This document shows, one piece after another, positions 1-6,532 of a stretch of 12,499 nucleotides of DNA; position 1 is the stretch's first letter, and each line of letters starts with the position of its first letter. Below the pieces are notes generated by a model that had not been told where the DNA came from, did no database searches, and saw only the letters and a list, made by a program, of their open reading frames with translations. Both the position numbers and the translations under genes were made by a program. Origin of the DNA: UBA2093 sp049454855 (lineage in GTDB: Bacteria; Actinomycetota; Acidimicrobiia; Acidimicrobiales; Ilumatobacteraceae); NCBI GenBank assembly GCA_049454855.1, contig JBMUAQ010000059.1, forward strand, positions 1 through 12,499, in the 5' to 3' direction.

Positions 1-1098
1 TGTCAGTCCCGAGGGAAGCGCCGGTGCGATGGTGTAGGACGTTGCGGCCGCGCCGGTGTTCGAAACCGTGTAGAGGGACCCGACACTCGAGTTCACCAGG
101 CCGTACCCGGAGGTCGACGAGAGCGAGATGTTCGGGGCGAGCGGTGCCCCGCCCCAGCGAACGATGACGACACCGGAACCTCCCGCGCCCGGGGTTCCGC
201 TCTTGTTGCCGCCACCGCCGCCACCGGATCCCGCCGTGCCGTTCGCACCCGAGTTGTCCGACGTCGATCCCCCGAGACCGCCGCCACCGAGACCACCGGA
301 GGCCCGGGTGGCTGAGTTCTCCGTCCCGCCGCCGCCACCACCGCCGTAGTACGTGGCAGCACCGCTGATGTTCACGGAGACGCCATCCCCGCCGTTGCCG
401 GCTGCACCACCCGTGCTGTCGCTGCCGGCACCGCCGGCGCCGCCGCCACCGCCACCGCTCATGAACGGGGCGTCCCCGCCCCTGTTGCCCTGGCCAGCCG
501 TGCCGTCTCCGCCGACGTGCTTGTTGCCGTTCGAGGACACCAGGCTCGTGTTGCAGGTGACCCAACAACGTCCACCGCCTCCGCCCGAGCCGCCCGCCTT
601 GCCCGCAACGCCGATCTGGGAGTTCGATCCGCCTCCGCCTCCACCACCGCCACCGACGGCTGTCAACGAACCGAAGACCGAGTTGGCACCGTTGAGTCCG
701 CTGTTGTCGGCAATCGAACCACCGGAGGGGCCGCCGTCGCCGCCCTTGCCCACCGTCACCGCAATCGAGTCGCCGGCCGTCACTGCAAGGCCAACCTCGT
801 GCAGGACTCCACCGGCACCGCCACCGCCGGCAGTGTGGAAGTGACCGCCTCCGCCTCCGCCCGCAACGACGAGAACCCTCACACTCGTGACTCCCGCGGG
901 CACGGTCCAGGTGCATCCGGTTGATGTGGCTCCTGTCGGTGCGCTGAAGGTTCCGACCGTGTCGGAGCCCACCGAGGTTTCGTTGTACGTACCAGTGGCG
1001 CACGACCCCTGCGGAGCAGCAAATGCGGTGGGTGTCGGCGACACCCACACTGCCACTGCTGCAACAACGGTCACCGCGAGTGCCCGGCCCCTTAGCAT
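1..1098 (-). CDS. Secreted glycine-rich surface protein with start of an Ig-like domain (partial, C-terminus off window)
   Basis: About 366 codons are visible; the reading frame is open to base 1, so the C-terminus lies outside. Residues 1-27 form a typical signal peptide: Arg at 3 and 5, a hydrophobic Ala/Val stretch, then an AFA|AP cleavage site. Residues ~60-80 (CTWTVPAGVTSVRVLVVAGG) introduce a long glycine-rich section (~80-310) with runs of 6-9 Gly separated by Ser/Asn/Thr-rich spacers. It closes with GGSGVVIVRW, a pattern common at the end of bacterial glycine-rich domains. From ~320 the composition changes to Ser/Thr-rich with SYTIAPALPSGLT, resembling a putative Ig (He_PIG) domain; more such repeats may follow off-window. 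Cysteines are few (near 33, 62, 178, 182). The ATG at 1098 is chosen because the signal peptide begins there; a GTG three codons upstream is possible. Neither has a strong ribosome-binding site. The role is unknown; a cell-surface or adhesive function is inference. It is transcribed divergently from the TetR gene. Confidence 0.82.
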   Translation of the reverse strand, partial: MLRGRALAVTVVAAVAVWVSPTPTAFAAPQGSCATGTYNETSVGSDTVGTFSAPTGATSTGCTWTVPAGVTSVRVLVVAGGGGGGHFHTAGGGGAGGVLHEVGLAVTAGDSIAVTVGKGGDGGPSGGSIADNSGLNGANSVFGSLTAVGGGGGGGGGSNSQIGVAGKAGGSGGGGGRCWVTCNTSLVSSNGNKHVGGDGTAGQGNRGGDAPFMSGGGGGGAGGAGSDSTGGAAGNGGDGVSVNISGAATYYGGGGGGGTENSATRASGGLGGGGLGGSTSDNSGANGTAGSGGGGGGNKSGTPGAGGSGVVIVRWGGAPLAPNISLSSTSGYGLVNSSVGSLYTVSNTGAAATSYTIAPALPSGLT

Positions 1099-1136
1099 TG
1101 TGGTCACCACCCCATCCGTCCTGTCGAGAGTCCTAG

Positions 1137-1151
1137 ACTGTTGACAATAGT
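1137..1151. promoter_or_regulatory. Imperfect palindrome, candidate TetR operator
   Basis: The sequence ACTgTTGaCAAtAGT is a 15-bp palindrome in which six of seven base pairs match. It lies between the divergent glycine-rich protein gene and the TetR gene, the usual place for an autoregulatory TetR operator. It overlaps a TTGACA hexamer (1141-1146) that could be a -35 box, although no convincing -10 follows. GTTGAC also recurs ten bases later (1140-1145 and 1150-1155). The regulatory role is inferred from position and symmetry only. Confidence 0.4.
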
Positions 1152-1191
1152 TGACCCGCACTGCTGTTCGGGAAGCTTCAAGGAATCCATC

Positions 1192-1782
1192 GTGAAAGTG
1201 CCGCCGAACAAGAGGTCTGCCGGGAAGGCCAAGCGGCGCTCCCCGATCAGCAGGGAGGAGGGCGAGCGGCGCCTCATCGACGCCACGATCGAGCTTCTGG
1301 CCGAGAAGACGATCGGTGAGATCGGGGTGCGCGACATCGCCGCGCGGGCGGATGTGAACCACGGCTTCGTCCACACCTGGTTCGGGGGCAAGAACGCGCT
1401 CCTCCGGCGGGTGGTGGAGAAACTCCTTGTCTCGGTGGCCGGCACCGTGCGCACCGCACCGTCGGGTTCGCTTGTGGCCCGCCCGTTCGACCCCGACGTG
1501 CAGATGGTGATCAGGGTGGTGATGTGGCTGGCGCTCGAGGGCGAGGAAGTCGCCAGCCTCACCGACTCGGCCGTCATCACGGCCCTCACACAGCGTTACG
1601 TGGAGGTGGAGGGCCTCAGCGAGAGCGACGCTCTCATCGCCGCCCAACAGGCGGTCGCCATCTCGGTGGCCATGGTGACGTACGGCCACGTGGTGGGGGT
1701 GCACTCGAACGAGGACACGCTGAAGGTGTTCTCACTGTGGCGACACATCATCGGGTTGCTGGCCGAACACCCGTCCCCATAG
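1192..1782 (+). CDS. TetR/AcrR-family transcriptional regulator
   Basis: This 196-residue protein has the normal TetR length and layout. A basic N-terminal tail (residues 1-27) is followed by the DNA-binding domain (about 25-75): helix 1 includes RRLIDATIELLAE, the helix-turn-helix GVRDIAARADVNHGFVHTWF spans about 45-64, and GGKNALLRRVV completes the family signature. The remainder is a helical ligand-binding and dimer domain that I cannot match to a known ligand. The GTG start at 1192 is chosen because AAGGA lies at 1180-1184, seven bases upstream; a TTG at 1141 in the same frame would add 17 unlikely residues. It is divergent from the glycine-rich protein gene and probably controls itself and perhaps that neighbour. 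The riboflavin operon follows on the same strand, but the riboswitch already explains that operon's control. The family is secure; the target and inducer are unknown. Confidence 0.88.
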   Translation: MKVPPNKRSAGKAKRRSPISREEGERRLIDATIELLAEKTIGEIGVRDIAARADVNHGFVHTWFGGKNALLRRVVEKLLVSVAGTVRTAPSGSLVARPFDPDVQMVIRVVMWLALEGEEVASLTDSAVITALTQRYVEVEGLSESDALIAAQQAVAISVAMVTYGHVVGVHSNEDTLKVFSLWRHIIGLLAEHPSP

Positions 1783-1788
1783 CCTTGG

Positions 1789-1808
1789 GTTGCCGGGCAA
1801 CCGGCAGC
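1789..1808 (+). terminator. Stable GNRA-capped hairpin after the tetR stop codon
   Basis: Bases 1789-1796 pair with 1801-1808 (eight pairs including one G-T wobble) around a GCAA tetraloop. The stem starts six bases after the tetR stop and ends shortly before the riboswitch. No T-run follows, so it is not a classical intrinsic terminator. It could be a U-less terminator, a 3' end stabiliser for the tetR mRNA, or an upstream helix of the riboswitch leader. Confidence 0.35.
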
Positions 1809-1821
1809 ACAACAGAGCACC

Positions 1822-1943
1822 CCTTGCAGGGTTGGGTGAAAGTCCCGACCGGCGGGCACAGCCCGCGAACCCCGTGGCCTCGGCGGCGGGGCCGACCCGG
1901 TGGAATTCCGGGGCCGACGGTCACAGTCCGGATGGGAGCAAGG
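1822..1943 (+). promoter_or_regulatory. FMN riboswitch (RFN element) controlling the riboflavin operon
   Basis: The conserved RFN core is clearly readable: GGGTGAAAGTCCCGACCGG, then AGCCCGCGA, then GGTGGAATTCCGG, GGGCCGACGGT and AGTCCGGATGGGAG. Visible helices are P1 (CCTTGC 1822-1827 with GCAAGG 1938-1943), the next helix GGTTGGG 1830-1836 with CCCGACC 1844-1850, GCGGGC 1852-1857 with GCCCGC 1861-1866, and CCCCG 1870-1874 with CGGGG 1887-1891. Such elements bind FMN and repress riboflavin synthesis or transport genes. The 3' strand of P1 contains AAGG, the Shine-Dalgarno of ribD, and no terminator lies between P1 and the start codon. FMN binding should therefore stabilise P1 and block ribosome access (translational control). 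The element is certain; the mechanism is inferred. Confidence 0.96.
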
Positions 1944-1951
1944 AACTTGTC

Positions 1952-2988
1952 ATGGAATCACATCCGGCGTCCGAACGCCGCGGTGATGACGTCCGTGCGT
2001 GGATGACGCGCGCGGTCGACGTCGCCTGGTCCGCGCGCACCCGTGCGCGCCCGAACCCGTGGGTCGGCGCCGTGCTCGTGTGCACCGACGGTCGCATGTT
2101 CGATGGCGCAACCTCGCAACCCGGCGGACCCCACGCAGAGGTCGCGGCCATCGCGGCCGCCCGCGCGGCCGGGGCTCCGACCGCCGGCGCCACCCTCGTC
2201 TGCACGCTCGAACCGTGCGACCACACCGGGCGCACCGGGCCGTGCACGGGCGCAATCATCGAGGCGGGGATCTCGCGCGTGGTCCATGCCATCGACGACC
2301 CTGACAGCCGGGTGGCGGGGTCGGGCAGGGCGCGGCTCACGGCCGCAGGCATCGCGGTGGAGTCGGGCGTGATGGCCGACGAGGTGTCGGAACAGTTGGC
2401 CCCGTACCTGCACCACCGTCGCACCGGACGGCCGTTCGTCGTGCTGAAGATGGCGCTCACTCTCGACTCCCGCACGGTGGCGCCCGCCGGCGTGCGCTGG
2501 ATCACCGGCGATGACGCGCGCACGAGGGTGCACGCACTGCGGGCGGAGAGCGACGCCATCGTGGTGGGCATCGGCACGGTGCTCGCCGATGACCCGGAGC
2601 TCACTGTCCGACACGTGGAGGGCCCCTCCCCCCGCCGCATCGTCATGTCGAGGAACCGCCCGGTGCCGACGGACGCACTGGTGAACCCGTGCGATGTGTG
2701 GACGCGGGGCATCGACGAACTGCTCGACGGGCTCGGCCGCGAGGGGGCACTGCAGGTGCTGGTGGAAGGGGGCGCCACGGTCGCGACCGCGTTCCACACT
2801 GCCGGCCTGGTGGACCGGTACGTGCTGCACGTGGCGCCCACAGTGAGCGGCGATGCTTCCGCCCCCGGGCTGTTCACCCGCGGCACCCACGAACCGTCCG
2901 CACTGTCCGACAACCGACTGGTGGCCGCGACGGTGCTGGGCAATGACCTGGAGATTGTTCTGGAGCCGAAGAGAGAGAAGGACGCAGC

Positions 2989-2992
<4 letters not shown>
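1952..2992 (+). CDS. ribD: Bifunctional diaminohydroxyphosphoribosylaminopyrimidine deaminase / 5-amino-6-(5-phosphoribosylamino)uracil reductase
   Basis: RibD carries out the second and third steps of the pyrimidine branch of riboflavin synthesis: zinc-dependent deamination, then NADPH-dependent reduction of the ribosyl side chain. The 346-residue protein has an N-terminal cytidine-deaminase-like domain (~15-145) with PNPWVGAV, the zinc and catalytic motif HAE (H61, E63), and the two cysteine ligands in EPCDHTGRTGPC (C89, C98). The DHFR-like reductase domain (~160-340) shows VLKMALTLDSRTV, WITGDDAR, the nucleotide-binding stretch VVGIGTVLADDPELTVR, and LVEGGATVATAF. The ATG at 1952 is chosen because AAGGA (1940-1944) sits seven bases upstream, immediately after the riboswitch. 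An upstream in-frame extension would run through the riboswitch and is rejected. Its stop overlaps the ribBA start (ATGA), so the two are translationally coupled. All key residues are present. Confidence 0.96.
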
Positions 2993-4221
<1,229 letters not shown>

Positions 4222-4222
4222 C

Positions 4223-4708
4223 ATGACACGCGCAGGATCCGCGGAGCAGGGGCCGCTCCCCCAGGGCAAGGGGCTCAGGGTGGCCATCGTGGCGGCCCGT
4301 TTCAACGACCACATCGTCACGAGGCTCCGTGACGGTGCGCTCGACGGCCTCGCGCGGTGCGGCGTGGAGAGCGACGACATCGAGGAGATGTGGGTACCGG
4401 GGGCGTTCGAGCTGCCGCTTGCCGCCAAGGCAGTTGCCCGGACGGGCAGGGTGGACGCGGTGATCTGCCTCGGTGTGGTGATCCGCGGCGACACACCGCA
4501 CTTCGACTACGTGTGCGAGGGCGCCGCCAACGGCATCATGCAGGCCCAGCTCGACACGGGCATCCCCGTGATGTTCGGCGTGCTCACCGTGGACACCGAG
4601 CAACAGGCACTCGACCGCGTCGAGGGCTTGGTGATGACCAACAAGGGCGACGAGGCCGGCGTGGGTGCTGTGGAGATGGCGAGACTGCTCGGGGGCCTGC
4701 ACCCCTGA
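4223..4708 (+). CDS. ribH: 6,7-dimethyl-8-ribityllumazine synthase
   Basis: RibH condenses the pyrimidine from the RibD branch with dihydroxybutanone phosphate from RibBA to give lumazine, the substrate of riboflavin synthase; family members assemble into pentamers or 60-mer capsids. The 161-residue protein shows AARFN (24-28), the substrate-loop VPGAFELP (58-65), GVVIRGDTPHFDYVC (84-98, with catalytic-type H93), and GVLTVDTEQQALDR (119-132, where the Arg corresponds to the phosphate-binding residue), followed by NKGDEAGVGAVEMA. The ATG at 4223 has AGGGGG at 4211-4216. The gene begins one base after ribBA ends. It is the last riboflavin gene here; riboflavin synthase (ribE) is not adjacent. 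Its stop codon region takes part in a predicted pairing with the ribosome-binding site of the downstream phospholipase gene. Confidence 0.96.
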   Translation: MTRAGSAEQGPLPQGKGLRVAIVAARFNDHIVTRLRDGALDGLARCGVESDDIEEMWVPGAFELPLAAKAVARTGRVDAVICLGVVIRGDTPHFDYVCEGAANGIMQAQLDTGIPVMFGVLTVDTEQQALDRVEGLVMTNKGDEAGVGAVEMARLLGGLHP

Positions 4709-4765
4709 ATCACCGGTTCCGCAGCGGTGCGGGCCGCGCACACACGGTCCACCGAAAGGTGATTC
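4707..4765 (+). promoter_or_regulatory. Long-range stem linking ribH stop codon to phospholipase ribosome-binding site
   Basis: GAATCACC (4707-4714) is perfectly complementary to GGTGATTC (4758-4765). The first arm overlaps the ribH TGA stop (4706-4708) and the second contains the core of the extended Shine-Dalgarno GAAAGGTGAT of the next gene. A small internal hairpin, CCGCA/TGCGG (4719-4723 with 4728-4732), lies in the loop. If the stem forms, a ribosome finishing ribH would open it, coupling the two genes. The complementarity is seen directly; the function is inferred. Confidence 0.45.
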
Positions 4766-4767
4766 CC

Positions 4768-5199
4768 GTGCTGATGCTCTTCCTGGTGACCTCGTTCGTG
4801 TTCGGCGGAACGAACTCCTCCCCTGTCGACCCGTGGACGGCGGCCTCGAACCTGGTGTTCCGCGCGACCATCAGCGAGTTCGCCGACGAGGCCGGTTCCC
4901 CCGCACACGACCCGCGGCTCGACTGGTCGAGCGACGGTTGCTCGGCGCCGGTTCTCGGCAGCACCGGGCGGTCGTTCGACTTCACCCTCGCCTGCCGGCG
5001 CCACGATTTCGCGTACCGCAACCTCGGCCGCATGCAGGGCGGACGCCGGTGGACTCCGGCACTGCGCAACCGCGTGGACCGTCGCTTCCTCTCCGACATG
5101 AACACACACTGCACCGGCCGTCCCCGCATCGACCGCGGACCGTGCAGGGCCTGGGCCAACCTCTACTTCAGGGTGGTGCGGGGCTTCTCCGGTCCGTGA
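4768..5199 (+). CDS. Secreted prokaryotic phospholipase A2
   Basis: This small protein (143 residues) matches the bacterial and fungal secreted phospholipase A2 family, which uses a His-Asp pair and Ca2+ to release the sn-2 fatty acid from phospholipids. The diagnostic core is DWSSDGCSAP (52-61), then FDFTLACRRHDFAYRN (70-85) with catalytic H79 and calcium-binding D80, and VDRRFLSDM (103-111) with a further conserved Asp. Four cysteines (58, 76, 115, 126) have the spacing expected for two disulfides, consistent with export. The N-terminus is a short hydrophobic segment (LMLFLVTSFVFGG) that could be a signal peptide but lacks the usual positive residues. GTG 4768 is chosen because GAAAGGTGAT (4754-4763) lies at the right distance; ATG 4774 is the alternative. 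It follows ribH by 59 bases on the same strand and meets the NUDIX gene head-on at its 3' end. Its role beside riboflavin genes is unknown. Confidence 0.88.
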   Translation: MLMLFLVTSFVFGGTNSSPVDPWTAASNLVFRATISEFADEAGSPAHDPRLDWSSDGCSAPVLGSTGRSFDFTLACRRHDFAYRNLGRMQGGRRWTPALRNRVDRRFLSDMNTHCTGRPRIDRGPCRAWANLYFRVVRGFSGP

Positions 5200-5200
5200 G

Positions 5201-5878
5201 TTACCTGGTGAGCAGATCGAGGAGCTGGTGCAGCATCCGGCCGGTGGCCCCCCACACGGTGTCGCCCTCGATCTCGAAGAAGTGGATGTCCACCGTGTGC
5301 CCGCCGCGCACCCACGACTCCCGCCGGTAGGTGTCGGCGTGGGCCAGTTCGGCGAGAGGCACGTGCACGATGCGCTCCACCTCCATGTCGTGTGCGACCA
5401 GGTCGGGGAAAACGGGCAGTGTCGCGACGACGGGATGGATGCGACTGCTGCTCACCATCGTGCTGAGCGTGTCGAGCATCCCCCACGGTGTGACGAGCGA
5501 CGGATCGAGACCGACCTCCTCGTTCGCCTCGCGCACCGCCGCATCGATGAGCGACTCTCCCTCCTCCACGCGCCCTCCGGGGAAGGCCATCTCACCGCGG
5601 TGCGTGGAGAGGGTCGACGTGCGCCGCGTGAGCACCACGCTCGGTCCGGCAGAAGAGTCGTGCAGAGCCACCAGCACAGCCGACCGGCGACGCTCCTCCT
5701 CGGGCAGGTACCCGGGGAGCCAGTCACCCGGCTCCCGGTCCGCGATGCTCCGCACAACGGCCTTCTTCAGCAGGTCGAAGTCCGAGAGCACGGAGAGATC
5801 GCGGCCGTGCCACACGGCAGGTCCGGCGGGAGCCCAGTCCGCGGGCCGCGGGATGTGTTGCGACCCGCCGCGCGCCAT
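5201..5878 (-). CDS. NUDIX hydrolase, CoA pyrophosphatase (NudL/YeaB)-like
   Basis: The 225-residue protein carries a complete NUDIX box at 102-124 (GRVEEGESLIDAAVREANEE then VGL), with every catalytic Glu and the Arg of the GX5EX7REUXEEXGU pattern present. Immediately upstream, LTRRTSTLSTHRGEMAFPGG (83-102) matches the extra signature of CoA-pyrophosphatase NUDIX proteins, which cleave CoA or its derivatives to phosphopantetheine and 3',5'-ADP. The length also fits this subfamily. The substrate is inferred from the signature and not proven. ATG 5878 is the only good start; no strong ribosome-binding site precedes it, and the stop of the small upstream gene is ten bases away, so coupling is likely. 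Its TAA stop is one base from the stop of the convergent phospholipase gene. Confidence 0.9.
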   Translation of the reverse strand: MARGGSQHIPRPADWAPAGPAVWHGRDLSVLSDFDLLKKAVVRSIADREPGDWLPGYLPEEERRRSAVLVALHDSSAGPSVVLTRRTSTLSTHRGEMAFPGGRVEEGESLIDAAVREANEEVGLDPSLVTPWGMLDTLSTMVSSSRIHPVVATLPVFPDLVAHDMEVERIVHVPLAELAHADTYRRESWVRGGHTVDIHFFEIEGDTVWGATGRMLHQLLDLLTR

Positions 5879-5888
5879 CGGTGCGTGA

Positions 5889-6059
5889 CTACTTCGCGGC
5901 AGGTGCCCAGCCGCTGGACTTCAGCTCGGCGAGAATCTCGGCGAGGCCGGCGGTCTTCAGGTTGGCGAGAACCTTGCCCGGCATCTCATCGCCCTTCTCC
6001 CACGCCTCCCAGGCGGTGATGAGCTTCGACAGGTCAGGTGCGGGGCGATCGAACGTCAT
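5889..6059 (-). CDS. Small uncharacterised protein (56 residues)
   Basis: I do not recognise a named family. The sequence begins MTFDRPAPDLSKLITAWEAW and continues with a short acidic turn (EKGDEMPGKV), then LANLKTAGLAEILAELKSSG. It looks like two amphipathic helices joined by a turn, with no membrane segment, signal peptide or cysteine. The two tryptophans in AWEAW and the regular helix pattern argue for a real folded protein. The ATG at 6059 overlaps the 3' end of the upstream membrane-protein gene by 26 bases, and the TAG stop is ten bases before the NUDIX start, so the three genes are probably one transcript. No Shine-Dalgarno is visible. A start eleven codons further upstream is possible but would deepen the overlap. 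The function is unknown. Confidence 0.65.
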   Translation of the reverse strand: MTFDRPAPDLSKLITAWEAWEKGDEMPGKVLANLKTAGLAEILAELKSSGWAPAAK

Positions 6060-6381
6060 GGGCGAATCGTACCGACATGAACGCGAGCACACCCGCGGCG
6101 GCGATCAGGGTGAGCCGAGAGGTGGGTTCGATGTCCATGAACGCGGCGAGACCGACTCCCGCAGCACCCAGCGCGACATCCACCACCCGGTGGGCGCGCG
6201 CAGGGAACACACGGAACGCTGCGAGAGGGCCGTCGAACATCGCGGTGCTCGCGATCACCGCTGCCGAGCACAGAGCGAGAAGGGTGACGTCGTTGCTCCT
6301 CGTGGCACTGCCCGCGATCGCGAAGCCCACCGCGTAGTCGACGAGCTGGTGCACGAACGGACGCCGCAGGAGTGAATCCAC
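6034..6381 (-). CDS. Small four-helix integral membrane protein of unknown function
   Basis: The 115-residue protein has four hydrophobic stretches of membrane-spanning length, roughly residues 12-27, 32-50, 66-84 and 89-107. These are separated by short loops with Arg/His-rich positions (VFPARAHRVVD, VRFAHDVRSPRT), which suggest the cytoplasmic side. It starts at a GTG (6381) reading MDSLLRRPFVHQLVDYAVGF; two Arg before the first helix fit an inside N-terminus. No clear ribosome-binding site is present. I do not recognise the family. Downstream it overlaps the 56-residue gene and is followed by the NUDIX gene. Upstream lies the hairpin-rich region that ends groEL. The membrane topology is supported by composition; the function is unknown. 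Confidence 0.7.
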   Translation of the reverse strand: MDSLLRRPFVHQLVDYAVGFAIAGSATRSNDVTLLALCSAAVIASTAMFDGPLAAFRVFPARAHRVVDVALGAAGVGLAAFMDIEPTSRLTLIAAAGVLAFMSVRFAHDVRSPRT

Positions 6382-6416
6382 GGGACCAACCTAGGGACGA
6401 ACCGGGCCGGGAATGA

Positions 6417-6453
6417 TTGATGGCCCGGTCGCCGTAGCGAACCGGGCCATCAA
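6417..6453 (-). terminator. Long perfect hairpin downstream of groEL, probable terminator
   Basis: Bases 6417-6429 (TTGATGGCCCGGT) are the exact reverse complement of 6441-6453, giving 13 pairs. The loop can add four further pairs (TCGC/GCGA) with one bulged base. It is the second of two strong stems met by transcription leaving groEL. No T-run follows on the minus strand, which is common for terminators in high-GC actinobacteria. ACCGGGCC occurs again at 6401-6408, so an alternative, weaker pairing with 6422-6429 exists. Confidence 0.6.
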
Positions 6454-6479
6454 CGGGAGGCTCCAGAGTCAACCGAGCA

Positions 6480-6506
6480 GGCCGGCCGGGTATTCCCGGG
6501 CCGGCC
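6480..6506 (-). terminator. GC-rich hairpin 27 bases after the groEL stop
   Basis: GGCCGGCCGGG (6480-6490) pairs with CCCGGGCCGGCC (6495-6506), eleven pairs with one bulged G and a TATT loop. Another CCGGCCGG at 6513-6520 can compete for the same partner. It lacks a T-run and is therefore a candidate U-less terminator or mRNA 3' stabiliser for groESL. The remaining sequence between groEL and the membrane-protein gene holds no open frame that looks coding. Confidence 0.5.
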
Positions 6507-6532
6507 GGAAGCCCGGCCGGACGACCCGTGGG

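Noticed and set aside
150..840. Regular repetitive look suggesting a repeat array or CRISPR
   Set aside because: No constant repeat with uniform spacers exists; the pattern comes from GGC/GGT glycine codons within an intact reading frame.
128..844. Proline-rich open frames on the + strand
   Set aside because: They are the antisense reading of the glycine-rich gene (Gly codons GGN become Pro codons). The minus-strand frame is continuous over 366 codons and has a signal peptide.
1141..1191. TTG at 1141 as the tetR start
   Set aside because: It has no ribosome-binding site, lies in the operator and -35 candidate, and adds 17 residues unlike the family; GTG 1192 has AAGGA at correct spacing.
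1790..1951. Longer N-terminus for RibD through the leader
   Set aside because: It would translate the FMN riboswitch; homology begins after ATG 1952, which has its own Shine-Dalgarno.
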